From: Gilliamella sp. App6-5
GTDB lineage: Bacteria; Pseudomonadota; Gammaproteobacteria; Enterobacterales; Orbaceae
Direction of reading: 5' to 3'
Length of the DNA stretch: 64,000 bases
Assembly (NCBI RefSeq): GCF_001690525.1
Contig: NZ_LZGT01000038.1
Span: forward strand, 1 to 64,000
Under the pieces are notes generated by a model. It worked only from the letters and a program-made list of their open reading frames with translations. It was not told the DNA's origin and made no database searches. Positions 26,402 to 37,010 of the stretch are shown piece by piece. Each line of letters begins with the position of its first letter. Position 1 is the first letter of the stretch. The translations under genes and the position numbers were made by a program.

Positions 26402-29400
26402 TCAATAAAGCTGCTGTAATGGCGTTACAGTTTGTGCCGGATCGTAATTAAGTGCCGCCGTTGTGGCATAGGCAGCATTCATGGTGGTATCGTAATGTAC
26501 CTTATATTGAATGGCACTTCGACGTAATACTTTTGAGGCTTCAATAGCTGCTCGTCCAGAGGTGGTATTAAGAATATAGCTATATTCGCCATTTTTTATA
26601 TGGTCATGGATATTTGGTCGCCCTTCATTTTCTTTTTTTACGACTTGGCATGGTATATTTGCTTGTTGTAATACCTTTGCCGTGCCAATAGTGGCATCAA
26701 TACTAAATCCATAAGCAATTAATCGCTTAGCGACTTCTAACAGCCTTGTTTTATCCTGATCACGAACCGATAATAATGCTTTTCCTGATTTTTTCATATT
26801 GGATAAACTACCAAGCTGGGCTTTAGCAAAGGCTTCAGCAAAGGTTTTACCGATGCCCATTACTTCACCCGTTGAGCGCATTTCTGGACCTAAGATTGGA
26901 TCAACGCCACTGAATTTATTAAACGGTAATACCACTTCTTTTACCGAATAATAAGATGGAATCACCTCTTTAGTCACATTTTGCTTAGCAAGCGATTGTC
27001 CTGTCATGATGCGAGCTGCTATTTTCGCCAGTGGTACACCTGTTGCTTTTGAGACAAAAGGGACGGTGCGTGCTGCACGAGGATTAATTTCAATCAGATA
27101 AATTTGGTTATCTTTGATGGCAAATTGCCCATTCATTAAACCTTTTACATTAAGTTCAAGTGCCAATTGTTTGGCCTGCTGTCGTAGTTTATCTAAAATC
27201 TCTACAGTTAAGGTGTGGGTTGGCAGTGAGCAAGCGGAATCACCAGAGTGAATGCCTGCTTGTTCAATATGTTCCATAATGCCACCAATCACAATTTGTT
27301 CGCCATCAGCAATCACATCAATATCCACTTCAATGGCATCATCTAAAAAGTGATCGAGTAAGACAGGTGCATTATTCGATTCGCTTACGGCTGTTTTAAA
27401 ATAACGGCGTAAATCTTGTTCATTATAAACAATTTCCATTGCGCGACCTCCTAATACATAAGATGGTCTAACCACCAATGGATAACCTATTTTTTCTGCT
27501 TTGATGACTGCCTCATTAATATCAGTCACTGTTGCGTTGACAGGTTGTTTTAATTTCAGTTTATCGACAACTTCTTGAAAGCGCTGGCGATCTTCGGCTT
27601 TATCGATAGCGTCAGGTGAGGTACCAATAATAGGTAGACCTGCGGCTTCAAGTGCACGGGCGAGTTTTAGTGGTGTTTGTCCACCATATTGCACGATAAC
27701 ACCATTTGGCTTTTCAACATGCGCAATCTCAAGCACATCTTCAAGCGTGACTGGCTCAAAATAGAGGCGATCAGAAGTATCATAATCGGTTGACACAGTT
27801 TCTGGGTTGCAGTTAACCATAATAGTTTCATAACCATCCTCACGCAGAGCTAATGCCGCATGCACACAACAATAATCAAACTCAATACCTTGTCCAATCC
27901 GATTAGGACCACCACCTAGGATCATAATTTTTTTACGGTTAAATTGAGGATTGGCTTCACACTCTTGCTCATAGGTTGAATAAAGGTAAGCAGTATCGGT
28001 TGCAAATTCAGCCGCACAGGTATCTACCCGCTTATAAACGGGATGAATATGATATTGATAACGTAAATCGCGAACCGATTGCTCGGTAGTATTAAGCAGT
28101 TTGGCAATGCGTAAATCTGAAAAACCTTTCCGTTTTAATTGCCATAATGTTTCTGGATCGAGCTGTGCAAGTGACTGCTTCTTTAGCTTGTTTTCAAAAT
28201 TAACCAACTCTTCAATTTGCACTAAAAACCAACGATCTATATTGGTTAATGTAAAGATCTCATCTAAACTCAATCCAGCCCTAAAGGCATCGGCAATATA
28301 CCAAATACGATCGGCGCCCGCTTCTTGGAGTTCATAACGAATTTTGGTGATATTTTTTTCATCGGTATAATCATCAACTTTAGGATCAAAACCTGAGGCG
28401 CCAACTTCAAGCCCTCGCAATGCTTTTTGTAATGACTCTTGGAAGGTACGCCCAATAGCCATGACTTCGCCAACCGATTTCATTTGCGTGGTTAAACGAT
28501 CGTTACAACCAGCAAACTTTTCAAAATTAAAGCGTGGGATTTTAGTGACCACATAATCAATTGACGGTTCAAATGAGGCAGGTGTTTTACCGCCTGTAAT
28601 ATCATTCGATAATTCATCAAGAGTATAGCCAACTGCCAACTTAGCAGCGATTTTAGCAATTGGAAAGCCAGTAGCTTTAGAAGCTAACGCTGATGAACGT
28701 GATACTCGCGGATTCATCTCAATAACAATTAATCGCCCTGTTTTAGGATCGACCGAGAATTGTACATTGGAGCCACCGGTTTCAACGCCAATTTCACGCA
28801 GTACGGCAATTGATGCATTACGCATGATTTGATACTCTTTATCCGTCAAGGTTTGTGCTGGCGCAACGGTAATTGAATCACCGGTGTGAATGCCCATTGG
28901 ATCGAAGTTTTCAATTGAGCAAACAATAATACAATTATCATTTTTGTCTCGCACCACTTCCATTTCGTACTCTTTCCAGCCTATCAATGATTCATCGATG
29001 AGCAGTTCATTAGTCGGTGAAAGATCGAACCCACGGGTACAGATTTCTTCAAATTCTTCTGTGTTATACGCAATTCCGCCCCCTGTTCCCCCCATGGTAA
29101 AAGACGGGCGAATAATGCAAGGAAAACCAACCTGCTCAAGAACGGTATAAGCTTCTTTAAGTGAATGCGCAATACCCGATCGTGCGGTATCAAGACCGAT
29201 TTTTTTCATCGCCTCATCAAACCGTTTACGATCTTCGGCTTTATCTATAGCATCAGCTGTTGCGCCAATCATTTCGACATTAAACTCTTTTAATACGCCT
29301 TGCTTTTCAAGCTCTAATGCACAATTTAGCGCTGTTTGCCCGCCCATAGTCGGTAAAATGGCGTCGGGTCTTTCTTGTTCAATAATCTTGCGAACGCATG

Positions 29401-29614
29401 TCCAATGAATTGGCTCGATATAAGTGGCATCGGCCATTTCAGGATCCGTCATGATAGTGGCTGGGTTGGAATTAACTAAAATAACGCGATAGCCTTCTTC
29501 ACGTAGCGCCTTACAGGCTTGTGCTCCCGAATAATCAAATTCACATGCTTGACCAATAACAATTGGGCCTGCGCCAATAATTAATATACTGTTGATATCT
29601 GTTCGCTTAGCCAT
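26402..29614 (-). CDS. carB: Carbamoyl-phosphate synthase large subunit
   Basis: Makes carbamoyl phosphate from bicarbonate, ammonia and two ATP for arginine and pyrimidine synthesis. The 1070-residue protein (E. coli 1073) has the two duplicated ATP-grasp halves: [20 protein letters not shown] at the start and [20 protein letters not shown] near residue 558. Each half has its IEMNPR or IEINPRA metal site. The C-terminal allosteric domain begins near residue 935. It follows carA by two bases, so the subunits are co-translated. Confidence 0.98.
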   Translation of the reverse strand: MAKRTDINSILIIGAGPIVIGQACEFDYSGAQACKALREEGYRVILVNSNPATIMTDPEMADATYIEPIHWTCVRKIIEQERPDAILPTMGGQTALNCALELEKQGVLKEFNVEMIGATADAIDKAEDRKRFDEAMKKIGLDTARSGIAHSLKEAYTVLEQVGFPCIIRPSFTMGGTGGGIAYNTEEFEEICTRGFDLSPTNELLIDESLIGWKEYEMEVVRDKNDNCIIVCSIENFDPMGIHTGDSITVAPAQTLTDKEYQIMRNASIAVLREIGVETGGSNVQFSVDPKTGRLIVIEMNPRVSRSSALASKATGFPIAKIAAKLAVGYTLDELSNDITGGKTPASFEPSIDYVVTKIPRFNFEKFAGCNDRLTTQMKSVGEVMAIGRTFQESLQKALRGLEVGASGFDPKVDDYTDEKNITKIRYELQEAGADRIWYIADAFRAGLSLDEIFTLTNIDRWFLVQIEELVNFENKLKKQSLAQLDPETLWQLKRKGFSDLRIAKLLNTTEQSVRDLRYQYHIHPVYKRVDTCAAEFATDTAYLYSTYEQECEANPQFNRKKIMILGGGPNRIGQGIEFDYCCVHAALALREDGYETIMVNCNPETVSTDYDTSDRLYFEPVTLEDVLEIAHVEKPNGVIVQYGGQTPLKLARALEAAGLPIIGTSPDAIDKAEDRQRFQEVVDKLKLKQPVNATVTDINEAVIKAEKIGYPLVVRPSYVLGGRAMEIVYNEQDLRRYFKTAVSESNNAPVLLDHFLDDAIEVDIDVIADGEQIVIGGIMEHIEQAGIHSGDSACSLPTHTLTVEILDKLRQQAKQLALELNVKGLMNGQFAIKDNQIYLIEINPRAARTVPFVSKATGVPLAKIAARIMTGQSLAKQNVTKEVIPSYYSVKEVVLPFNKFSGVDPILGPEMRSTGEVMGIGKTFAEAFAKAQLGSLSNMKKSGKALLSVRDQDKTRLLEVAKRLIAYGFSIDATIGTAKVLQQANIPCQVVKKENEGRPNIHDHIKNGEYSYILNTTSGRAAIEASKVLRRSAIQYKVHYDTTMNAAYATTAALNYDPAQTVTPLQQLY

Positions 29615-29616
29615 AA

Positions 29617-30774
29617 TTATTGCTCCTGCTTATAAATTTTAATTAACTCAATAAAGTGATCAAAAAGAGGTGCGGCATCATGTGGTCCGGGACTGGCTTC
29701 TGGGTGACCTTGAAAACTAAAAGCTGGTTTGTAATTGTGATGAATACCTTGCAGTGAACCATCAAATAGTGATTTATGAGTCGCTCTTAAATGAGCAGGT
29801 AAACTTGCTTCATCTACTGCAAAACCATGATTTTGAGCGGTGATCATAACCTGATTATTTTCAAGATTTTTAACGGGGTGATTTCCGCCATGGTGACCAA
29901 ACTTCATTTTAATCGTTTTAGCGCCACATGCTAGTGCTAAAAGTTGATGACCTAAGCAGATACCAAAGATGGGAATGTCAGTATTTAAAAACTGCTTAAT
30001 GGCCTCAATTGCATAACGGCAAGGGGCTGGATCACCTGGGCCATTAGATAAAAATATGCCATCTGGCTTTAATGCAAGGACTTGTTCTGCTGTCGTTTTG
30101 GCTGGTACGACTGTTAATTTACAATCACGCTCAACTAACATGCGCAAAATATTGCGTTTTACGCCAAAGTCATAAGCAACAACATGGTATGGTAATTGTT
30201 TTGCTGGTATTGGATTAGGCTGTTGTTGTCTTGTCCATATGCCTTGAGTCCAAATATAACTTGTCAAACACGTCACTTCTTTAGCTAAATCAAGCCCACT
30301 TAATCCTTTAAAATTTATTACCTGTTGTTTGGCTATTTCGGCTTTTTCAAGTAAGGTCTTTTTATCCGTTGCCGTTATAATAACACCATGCTGTGCTCCT
30401 TTTTCACGCAAAATACGCGTTAAGCGCCGTGTATCAATATCGGCGATGGCAATAACATTATGTTTTTTTAAATAGCTGGAAAGATCGAGTTCACTTCGGT
30501 AATTGCTGGCTAATAATGGCAAATCACGAATAATCAATCCCTTTGCATAAATTTGGCTGGATTCAGCATCATTGTCATTTGTTCCGACATTACCAATATG
30601 AGGATAGGTCAGTGTAACCAATTGTTCACAGTAAGAAGGATCGGTAAGGATTTCTTGGTAGCCAGTCATTGAGGTGTTAAATACTACTTCCCCAACAGAG
30701 TGCCCATCAGCACCAATTGATTTTCCGATAAATTGCGAACCATCTTGTAACATAAAGAGGGCATAAGTTTGCAT
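29617..30774 (-). CDS. carA: Carbamoyl-phosphate synthase small (glutaminase) subunit
   Basis: Supplies ammonia from glutamine to CarB. The 385-residue protein has the CarA N-terminal domain ([40 protein letters not shown]). The class I glutamine amidotransferase domain has its nucleophile in [15 protein letters not shown] and the His/Glu pair in [13 protein letters not shown]. It is divergent from argF. The shared 271-bp region holds ArgR-type boxes, which would link both genes to arginine supply. Confidence 0.97.
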   Translation of the reverse strand: MQTYALFMLQDGSQFIGKSIGADGHSVGEVVFNTSMTGYQEILTDPSYCEQLVTLTYPHIGNVGTNDNDAESSQIYAKGLIIRDLPLLASNYRSELDLSSYLKKHNVIAIADIDTRRLTRILREKGAQHGVIITATDKKTLLEKAEIAKQQVINFKGLSGLDLAKEVTCLTSYIWTQGIWTRQQQPNPIPAKQLPYHVVAYDFGVKRNILRMLVERDCKLTVVPAKTTAEQVLALKPDGIFLSNGPGDPAPCRYAIEAIKQFLNTDIPIFGICLGHQLLALACGAKTIKMKFGHHGGNHPVKNLENNQVMITAQNHGFAVDEASLPAHLRATHKSLFDGSLQGIHHNYKPAFSFQGHPEASPGPHDAAPLFDHFIELIKIYKQEQ

Positions 30775-30810
30775 GATAAAAAAGACCTTTTTGAATAAAT
30801 GATCGTTATT

Positions 30811-30828
30811 TTTGAATATAAATTCAAA
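30811..30828. promoter_or_regulatory. ArgR operator (ARG box) upstream of carA
   Basis: TTTGAATATAAATTCAAA matches the 18-bp ARG-box consensus WNTGAATWWWWATTCANW at every defined position. It lies 37 bp upstream of the carA start codon. Confidence 0.75.
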
Positions 30829-30987
30829 TTTACTTATCTATAAAGATATAATAATTGGTCATTTTATTACACTTTTTTGTACAAAAAAAGGAATATTATA
30901 AAAATCACTTTAATAATCATGTCTAATTTTTGAGACATTCTCAACGTAAAAACAAAATATTGGGATGATTATTATGTTTAACTTGAA

Positions 30988-31005
30988 TTTGCATAATTAT
31001 TCAAA
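30988..31005. promoter_or_regulatory. ArgR operator (ARG box) upstream of argF
   Basis: TTTGCATAATTATTCAAA differs from the ARG-box consensus at one defined base. It lies 41 bp before the argF start. A half-site TTTTGAATAATTA follows at 31013-31025. Confidence 0.65.
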
Positions 31006-31045
31006 TAGAATCTTTTGAATAATTACGGTTATTAGGAGCAATATC

Positions 31046-32056
31046 ATGCACGGTTTTTATCAGCGCCATTTTTTACGATTACTCGACTTTACCCCTACCG
31101 AAATCAATCAACTAATTAATCTTGCCATAGAATTAAAACAAGCCAAACAACAAGGGCGAGAACAACAACATTTGATTGGTAAAAATATCGCGTTAATTTT
31201 TGAGAAAGACTCCACCCGTACACGCTGTGCTTTTGAGGTTGGTGCGTTTGATCAAGGAGCTCAAGTAACCTATTTAGGCCCCAGTGGTAGCCAAATTGGG
31301 CATAAAGAATCGATTGCAGATACCGCGCGCGTGCTAGGTCGAATGTATGATGGAATTGAATATCGTGGTTATGGTCAAGAAATTGTTGAAACCTTAGCAA
31401 AATATGCAGGTGTGCCAGTCTGGAATGGTTTAACGACCGAAGCACATCCAACCCAAATATTAGCCGATTTTATGACAATGAAAGAGCATATAGGAGATCG
31501 ACCATTAAGCAGTATTAAATTTGCCTATTTAGGTGATGCTCGGAATAATATGGGAAATTCATTAATGGAAGGTGCAGCGTTAATGGGGATGGAGATTCGA
31601 TTAGTTGCACCAAAGGCTTGTCAGCCGGAAGCCGAACTTGTGCAAAAGTGCCAAGATATTGCCAAAATGACAAGAGCAAACATTATCTTAACTGAAGATG
31701 TGACTTTAGGCGTTAAAGACGTCGACTTTTTATATACTGATGTATGGGTATCAATGGGTGAGCCTAAGGAAGTTTGGGATGAGCGAGTTAAATTATTAAC
31801 ACCTTATCAAGTGAATGAAAATGTTATTAAACTTACCAATAATCCAAATGTTAAATTGATGCACTGTTTACCAGCTTTTCATGATATGAATACGACAGTG
31901 GGTAAACAAATGGCAGCACAATATGGCTTAACCAATGGGCTTGAAGTAACTCATGATGTATTTGAATCTGAGCATAGTATTGTATTTGACGAGGCCGAAA
32001 ACAGGCTACATACCATTAAAGCGGTAATGGTTGCAACATTAACTAAAGACGAATAA
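31046..32056 (+). CDS. argF: Ornithine carbamoyltransferase
   Basis: Converts ornithine and carbamoyl phosphate to citrulline. The 336-residue protein shows the carbamoyl-phosphate site [20 protein letters not shown], the [12 protein letters not shown] motif, and the ornithine loop [10 protein letters not shown] with its reactive Cys. Length and motifs equal E. coli ArgF/ArgI. TAGGAGCAATATC precedes the ATG. Divergence from carA across ARG boxes fits joint repression by arginine. Confidence 0.97.
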   Translation: MHGFYQRHFLRLLDFTPTEINQLINLAIELKQAKQQGREQQHLIGKNIALIFEKDSTRTRCAFEVGAFDQGAQVTYLGPSGSQIGHKESIADTARVLGRMYDGIEYRGYGQEIVETLAKYAGVPVWNGLTTEAHPTQILADFMTMKEHIGDRPLSSIKFAYLGDARNNMGNSLMEGAALMGMEIRLVAPKACQPEAELVQKCQDIAKMTRANIILTEDVTLGVKDVDFLYTDVWVSMGEPKEVWDERVKLLTPYQVNENVIKLTNNPNVKLMHCLPAFHDMNTTVGKQMAAQYGLTNGLEVTHDVFESEHSIVFDEAENRLHTIKAVMVATLTKDE

Positions 32057-32074
32057 TATTGTCACAATTAATAC

Positions 32075-32134
32075 AAAGGTGTTTTGTTAACATAAGCGCC
32101 TTTCTTTTTGCCGACTTAATGTCGGCATAATTTT
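32075..32134 (+). terminator. Tandem intrinsic terminators after argF
   Basis: First hairpin AAAGGtG / CgCCTTT (32075-32103), followed by TTTCTTTTT. The second, GCCGAC-ttaat-GTCGGC (32110-32126), is followed by ATAATTTTAT. Both are on the plus strand between argF and pgpA. Confidence 0.75.
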
Positions 32135-32154
32135 ATCTAAAAGGATATTGAATC

Positions 32155-32652
32155 ATGACCAAACAAGAGCGAAACAAAAATTTTAAAAAATACCTAAAAC
32201 TGACCAATCCCATTCATTTTTTAGCAGTAGGATTGGGTAGCGGCATGTCACCGATTATGCCGGGAACCATGGGTTCATTAATGGCTATCCCGTTATGGCT
32301 TTTGTTTTATGGTTTACAGCCAGCTTTATACTGGATATTTATTTTAGTGACTTTTATTTTTGGTTGTTTTATTTGCCAAAAAACATCGGATGATACCCAT
32401 ACGCACGATTCAGGGCATATCGTTTGGGATGAATTTGTCGGCATGTGGATCACCCTATTTTTTATTCCGCAACTTTCAGTTATGTGGATTGCCATAGCTT
32501 TCGTGGCATTTAGAGTGTTTGACATGGCAAAACCTTGGCCAATTCGCTGGTTTGATAAACGTGTCCCCGGTGGATTTGGCATTATGGTAGATGATGTAAT
32601 TGCAGCTATCTTTTCATCATTCACAGTTTATGTCATGACATTAATTATTTAA
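32155..32652 (+). CDS. pgpA: Phosphatidylglycerophosphatase A
   Basis: Removes phosphate from phosphatidylglycerophosphate to give phosphatidylglycerol at the inner membrane. The 165-residue protein has LAVGLGSGMSPIMPGTMGSL, the catalytic-region IVWDEFVGMWITL and FRVFDMAKPWPIRWFDKRVP followed by GGFGIMVDDVIAA, all typical of PgpA. It has about four membrane segments. Usually it follows thiL; here it stands alone after argF terminators and has its own AAGGA ribosome site. Confidence 0.95.
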   Translation: MTKQERNKNFKKYLKLTNPIHFLAVGLGSGMSPIMPGTMGSLMAIPLWLLFYGLQPALYWIFILVTFIFGCFICQKTSDDTHTHDSGHIVWDEFVGMWITLFFIPQLSVMWIAIAFVAFRVFDMAKPWPIRWFDKRVPGGFGIMVDDVIAAIFSSFTVYVMTLII

Positions 32653-32679
32653 GATGAAATTTTATACTAAAACGTATAG

Positions 32680-32702
32680 TTTCCTGAAAGTTTTTGACAA
32701 AA
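32680..32702 (+). repeat. Intergenic 23-bp repeat, copy 3
   Basis: Same CCTGAAAGTTTTTGACAAAA core as copy 1. It lies in the 55-bp gap between the converging ends of pgpA and nadK. Confidence 0.75.
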
Positions 32703-32707
32703 AAAGG

Positions 32708-33586
32708 CTAAAACATTTTTTGTGACCAACCTAATTTGGTTGAAAGATTATTAAAGTAATCATAATCTTTGGTATGAATCAAATTAAATTCATACGAAGA
32801 TCGGCGAATAATCACATCTTGTGTTGGTTTGACCGGTAAAATAATTTGGCTATCACAAGCGATATTTAAATCAAGTGCTGTCGTTGGGAATTTAAGATGA
32901 ATAGGCACATCGCCCTTGATGACCAATGGTCTGACAGCTAATGAATGCGGAAACATTGGTGTAATAATTAATGCGTCTAAATGAGGCGCTAAAATAGGTC
33001 CACCCGCCGATAGTGAATAAGCGGTAGAGCCTGTCGGTGTTGCAATAATCAGCCCATCAGCTCGCTGTGAAAACGCATTGCGTTCATTAATGTAAACATC
33101 ATAGTCAATCATGTGGGCAACCGTATTGGGGGTCACAACAATTTCGTTCACGGCAAAACTTGAATTAATTAAATTGCCTTTATCATAAATAGAAACTTCG
33201 AGTAAAAAACGAGGGTCATCGTCATATTCACCAGCAATCACAGGGCTTAATTGTTCAATCACTTGTTCGTGTGATATGTCGGTTAAAAAACCTAAATTGC
33301 CACGATTAACACCGATCACTTTGATTTTATATGGTGATAAATAACGCGCGGAACGTAACATATTGCCATCCCCCCCCACAACAATGGCAAGGTCAGCTTG
33401 CTGGCCAATTGTTTCTAACGAAGCGTAATGGCTAACGGGGAATTGAATGTGCTCCGCCAAGCGATGTTCCACTAACACACGAATACCAAGTTTAACAAGC
33501 CAATCATAAAGCACTTGATGGGTTTCAATTGCTTCTAACTTACGCGGAAGTCCAATTAGACCAATGCATTTAAATGGTGTTTGCAT
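32708..33586 (-). CDS. nadK: NAD kinase
   Basis: Phosphorylates NAD to NADP. The 292-residue protein has the signature GGDGN (AIVVGGDGNMLRSARYL), the NE motif (SFAVNEIVVTPN) and the glycine-rich DGLIIATPTGSTAYSLSAGG. The GGDGN codons include eight consecutive G (plus-strand C at 33370-33377), a slip-prone run in an essential gene. It is divergent from grpE, as in many gammaproteobacteria. Confidence 0.96.
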   Translation of the reverse strand: MQTPFKCIGLIGLPRKLEAIETHQVLYDWLVKLGIRVLVEHRLAEHIQFPVSHYASLETIGQQADLAIVVGGDGNMLRSARYLSPYKIKVIGVNRGNLGFLTDISHEQVIEQLSPVIAGEYDDDPRFLLEVSIYDKGNLINSSFAVNEIVVTPNTVAHMIDYDVYINERNAFSQRADGLIIATPTGSTAYSLSAGGPILAPHLDALIITPMFPHSLAVRPLVIKGDVPIHLKFPTTALDLNIACDSQIILPVKPTQDVIIRRSSYEFNLIHTKDYDYFNNLSTKLGWSQKMF

Positions 33587-33669
33587 AAAATATCCTTGTA
33601 ATTTGTTACATAAACGCTATGTATTTTTTCGTGACAGGTCAAAAAATTACATATCAAAGTACTGATAAG

Positions 33670-33695
33670 CTTGTAATCATAAAAATTGTCCCCAT
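33670..33695 (+). promoter_or_regulatory. Sigma-32 heat-shock promoter of grpE
   Basis: CTTGTAA, 13 bases, then CCCCAT (followed by AATA) matches the sigma-32 consensus CTTGAAA-N13-CCCCATNT. It lies about 50 bp ahead of the grpE start codon. The groES promoter in this window has the same form. Confidence 0.75.
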
Positions 33696-33743
33696 AATAA
33701 CCGTTATTCACTAAGTTTTCGACTACATTATTTGGAGTACCTT

Positions 33744-34328
33744 ATGACAGAACAAGATAAAAATACGTCAGAAAATGAAACTAGCATTGACACACCAGCA
33801 GAAGATACAATCGAACAAGAAGCAGCGCCACAGCCAAATCTTGAAGAGCAATTAAGTGCAAAAGATGCACGCATTGCAGAGCTTGAGCAAGCCTTACAAT
33901 TGGCGAAAAAAAATGAAAGCGAAGCCATGATTCGTGCACGGGCTGAAATTGATAATGTTCGTAAACGTGTTGAGCAAGATGTTGATAAAGCACGTAAATT
34001 TGCACTAGAAAAATTCTCTAATGAATTATTACCAGTTATTGATAATCTAGAACGCGCTTTAGAATCGACAGACAAAGCGAATCCAGAACATAAAGCGACT
34101 GTTGAAGGGTTAGAATTGACATTAAAATCATTCTTAGATACGGTCAAAAAATTTGGTATTGAAGTGATTAATACCGAAGATTCACAATTAAATCCTGATG
34201 TACACCAAGCGATAAGCATGGTTGAATCACCAGAACATCAATCAGGCCAAATCGTTAATACGATTCAAAAAGGCTATACCTTAAATGGTCGTTTAATTCG
34301 TCCTGCGATGGTCATTGTTGCTAAATAA
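33744..34328 (+). CDS. grpE: DnaK nucleotide-exchange factor GrpE
   Basis: Heat-shock co-chaperone that releases ADP from DnaK. From the ATG at 33744 it is 194 residues. The start is chosen because GGAG lies 6 bases upstream; an earlier TTG would include it. An acidic N-terminal tail and long helix (LEEQLSAKDARIAELEQALQ) lead to the family core ARAEIDNVRKRVEQDVDKAR. The C-terminal beta domain contains LNPDVHQAISMVESPEHQSG and IQKGYTLNGRLIRPAMVIVA. Confidence 0.96.
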   Translation: MTEQDKNTSENETSIDTPAEDTIEQEAAPQPNLEEQLSAKDARIAELEQALQLAKKNESEAMIRARAEIDNVRKRVEQDVDKARKFALEKFSNELLPVIDNLERALESTDKANPEHKATVEGLELTLKSFLDTVKKFGIEVINTEDSQLNPDVHQAISMVESPEHQSGQIVNTIQKGYTLNGRLIRPAMVIVAK

Positions 34329-34343
34329 TTTAGTTTAAACCAG

Positions 34344-34376
34344 TTAACCGCCAACCCTTTGGCGGTTAATTTTATT
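34344..34376 (+). terminator. Terminator between grpE and def
   Basis: Eleven-base perfect stem TTAACCGCCAA / TTGGCGGTTAA with a 4-base loop and TTTTATTT after it. The genes converge here; the symmetric stem may serve both strands, though the T run is better on the plus strand. Confidence 0.85.
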
Positions 34377-34884
34377 TATTCCGTTGCTCTTCGCGGGCAA
34401 GCTTTTTCATTTTTTGCTCGATTCGTTGACGTTTTAATGGAGAAAGATAATCAACAAAGAGTTTACCTTTTAAGTGATCCATTTCGTGCTGAATACAGAT
34501 AGCCAGTAATTCGTCGGCTTCAATTTCATAAGGATTACCATTACGATCAAGTGCTTTGATTTTGATTTTTTCAGCCCTTGGTACAAAACCTCGACAATCA
34601 GGTACTGATAGGCAGCCTTCTTCTATACCGGTCTCACCTTCTTGACTGATGATTTCTGGATTGATAATCACATAAACTTGACTTTTATCTTCTGATACAT
34701 CAATCACAATAATTTGCTCATGCACATCCACTTGAGTTGCAGCAAGGCCGATTCCATTTTCGTCGTACATGGTTTCGATCATATTATCAATGATCGTTTG
34801 TAGCTCTGGTGTGAACTGGGTAACAGGTTTAGCAACTTTGCGAAGCCGCTCATCAGGAAAACGTAATACCGGTAAAATAGCCAT
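34372..34884 (-). CDS. def: Peptide deformylase
   Basis: Removes the formyl group from new N-terminal Met. The 170-residue metalloenzyme has all three motifs: [28 protein letters not shown] (metal Cys) and [18 protein letters not shown] (HExxH-type). Length is normal. It is divergent from dprA, as in E. coli (def beside smf). The usual partner fmt does not follow; grpE converges on its 3' end instead. Confidence 0.97.
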   Translation of the reverse strand: MAILPVLRFPDERLRKVAKPVTQFTPELQTIIDNMIETMYDENGIGLAATQVDVHEQIIVIDVSEDKSQVYVIINPEIISQEGETGIEEGCLSVPDCRGFVPRAEKIKIKALDRNGNPYEIEADELLAICIQHEMDHLKGKLFVDYLSPLKRQRIEQKMKKLAREEQRNK

Positions 34885-35039
34885 AAATTATTCGATCTAC
34901 TCCTCAAATTTCGCGTTTATTCAATTAATTGCTCATTGTAAACATTTATCATACTGATGAATAGTCCTTGTTGGCTATTACTAGTATTTATCTTATCAAT
35001 TCAAGATAGTTAAATTATTTAAAATGAGTGCAAAAAGTT

Positions 35040-36146
35040 ATGATGAATAAATATGAGTTCTTATTGCGAATTTCAATGCTTGGACATGGCAAACAAGCTA
35101 TTTTTAAAAAAATTGGACAACTTTTTGCAAATGATTTACCTGATAAAATACAAAATGTGCCTTTTTTGTTAGATAAGCTGGGCTTATTAGATGTTCAATT
35201 AGCGCGTTTTTATGAAACTTCATATCTTCATTTTGAACCAATACTTGAATGGTTAGATTCTCCCAGCCCACAAAAACATCTTATTGCCTATTGTGATAGT
35301 GATTATCCGTTGTTGCTCAAACAAATCTGCTCTCCGCCTTTGTTACTGTTTGTTTTAGGTAATCGACAGTTATTACATTCTCCTCAACTAGCTATGGTTG
35401 GAAGCCGTGAATTTAGTGAATATGGAGCTCAATGGGGGCGATATTTTGCAAGCGAATTAGCGATTAATGGTTTAACCATAACCAGTGGTTTGGCGCTAGG
35501 GTTAGATGCAATTTGTCATCGTGGTGCACTTGAGGCATCGGGTCGTACAATTGCAGTGTTAGGTAGTGGTTTAGCAAAGATTGCACCAAGATCAAATTTA
35601 AACTTAGCCAATGATATTTTGGCACAAAATGGTGCAATTGTGTCCGAATTTTTGCCGTTTGAAAAAGCTAGATCGGCTTACTTTCCTCGTCGAAACCGAA
35701 TTATTAGTGGGTTAAGTTTGGGCACCTTTGTGGTTGAAGCATCAGAAAAAAGCGGCTCGCTAATTACTGCGCGCTATGCACTTGAACAAAATCGCGATGT
35801 ATTTGCTTTGCCGGGTGATATTAATAATGAAAACTGTAGCGGAACGCACTATTTAATTAGACAAGGGGCTTATTTAGTTTCTAAACCTGCTGATATTTTA
35901 GAACATTATTGTAATTATTTATCAGTAATAAATAGCTCATACAATCAGCCGAAAGAAAAACAAAGTCATTCTATTTTATACCCTGACATTTTTGCTGTGA
36001 TTCATCACCAACCTATTCCAGTTGATATTATTGCTCAGCAAGTGAATATGTCAATTTCGGAAGTGACAACCAAATTATTAGATATGGAACTAGAGGGATT
36101 AATTAAAACGGTAACCGGTGGTTATATTCGTCATCGAGTGGTTTAA
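35040..36146 (+). CDS. dprA: DNA processing protein DprA (Smf)
   Basis: Loads RecA on incoming single-stranded DNA in natural transformation. About 368 residues. The Rossmann core has LAMVGSREFSEYGAQWGRYF and SGLALGLDAICHRGALEASG followed by RTIAVLGSGL, then FLPFEKARSAYFPRRNRIIS and GSLITARYALEQNRDVFALP. A C-terminal winged-helix (VDIIAQQVNMSISEVTTKLL) completes it. The ATG at 35040 or 35043 is preferred over an upstream GTG. An intact dprA is compatible with competence but does not prove it. Confidence 0.93.
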   Translation: MMNKYEFLLRISMLGHGKQAIFKKIGQLFANDLPDKIQNVPFLLDKLGLLDVQLARFYETSYLHFEPILEWLDSPSPQKHLIAYCDSDYPLLLKQICSPPLLLFVLGNRQLLHSPQLAMVGSREFSEYGAQWGRYFASELAINGLTITSGLALGLDAICHRGALEASGRTIAVLGSGLAKIAPRSNLNLANDILAQNGAIVSEFLPFEKARSAYFPRRNRIISGLSLGTFVVEASEKSGSLITARYALEQNRDVFALPGDINNENCSGTHYLIRQGAYLVSKPADILEHYCNYLSVINSSYNQPKEKQSHSILYPDIFAVIHHQPIPVDIIAQQVNMSISEVTTKLLDMELEGLIKTVTGGYIRHRVV

Positions 36147-36159
36147 AAACAGAGTGTCT

Positions 36160-36182
36160 TTTTGTCAAATAGTTTCAGGAAA
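36160..36182 (-). repeat. Intergenic 23-bp repeat, copy 4
   Basis: Minus strand reads CCTGAAACTATTTGACAAAA, two differences from copy 1. It lies between the converging ends of dprA and rraA. Confidence 0.7.
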
Positions 36183-36189
36183 GTAGACA

Positions 36190-36223
36190 TTTAAATATAA
36201 AATCCGCCGATACTCGCCGGCGG
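36190..36223 (-). terminator. Terminator of rraA
   Basis: Minus-strand hairpin CCGCCG / CGGCGG (36204-36223) followed by ATTTTATATTT, just past the rraA stop. Confidence 0.7.
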
Positions 36224-36236
36224 TGTAGACCTTTGT

Positions 36237-36731
36237 TTATTTATCTTCAATTTCGAGAGCAATTTCAGATAATATAATACCGGTATTGTCAGCATAGACA
36301 AAATCACCCGAAAAGAATGTCACGCCACCAAAATTAACACGAATATCGACTTCACCAACGCCCTGATCATCCGCGCCAACTGGAATAGCGGCTAATGCTT
36401 GAATACCAATATCGGCTTCAGCCAGATAATCAACTTGGCGAACGGCGCCATAGACAATAATCCCTTCCCATTGATTTTGAACGGCAATATCTATCAGCTC
36501 TGCGTCAATTAATGCTCGACGCGCAGAACCACCACCATCAATGACAAGAATTTTACCTGAGCCGTCTGATTGTAAAATTTCGTATAGTAACCCGTTATCT
36601 TCAAAACATTTAACTGTTACAGCTTGACCTGAAAATGATGCAACGCCCCCAAAATTACTAAATATCGGTTCAACTACGTTAACATCTTCTGGGTAATAAT
36701 CGCAAAGAATTGAAGTATCAAACTCCATCAT
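36237..36731 (-). CDS. rraA: Ribonuclease activity regulator RraA
   Basis: Binds and inhibits RNase E. About 164 residues, with [20 protein letters not shown] followed by [15 protein letters not shown], and [20 protein letters not shown]. These match E. coli RraA closely. Two or three start codons stand in a row (TTG ATG ATG). AAGGAG lies 5 bases before the ATG at 36731, which is chosen. In E. coli menA precedes rraA; here only a menA remnant remains upstream. Confidence 0.95.
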   Translation of the reverse strand: MMEFDTSILCDYYPEDVNVVEPIFSNFGGVASFSGQAVTVKCFEDNGLLYEILQSDGSGKILVIDGGGSARRALIDAELIDIAVQNQWEGIIVYGAVRQVDYLAEADIGIQALAAIPVGADDQGVGEVDIRVNFGGVTFFSGDFVYADNTGIILSEIALEIEDK

Positions 36732-36819
36732 CAAGTCTCCTTTTGCTGTGAGGTGTGTAAGTTTGTTTAGTATAACGCTAATACTAAGTAAAATGATATT
36801 AAAATTAAATAAACGTGAA

Positions 36820-37010
36820 CTAGCTCAAAATAATCCCCAAACAATAAAGTAAATTAGTTAATAAAGCAAGTTTGACTATCTGTAATAACAAAGGCATCCA
36901 GTCTTTATATTTATTAAATTGTAAAACCGCATCAATATGTTTAATAAATAGCGGTAACATTAATATAAATTAGTCACGTTCCAAATATAGCCATACGGTT
37001 TATTGTCAAA
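36820..37010 (-). pseudogene. menA: menA remnant (dihydroxynaphthoate polyprenyltransferase, C-terminal end)
   Basis: The minus strand reads LPLFIKHIDAVLQFNKYKDW then MPLLLQIVKLALLTNLLYCL, closing GIILS and stop at 36820. This lines up with the MenA C terminus (APLLVKQ..., VKGALLTNLLFVLGIFLS in E. coli). A further piece, KPYGYIWNVTNLY, continues the match in another frame near 36965-37010. The rest of the gene is gone. Its position directly upstream of rraA is the ancestral menA-rraA order. Loss of MenA would remove menaquinone synthesis unless a second copy exists. Confidence 0.7.

Noticed and set aside
33370-33377. Eight-C run in nadK as a phase-variation switch
   Set aside because: nadK is essential and the run encodes the invariant GGDGN motif, so switching would be lethal.
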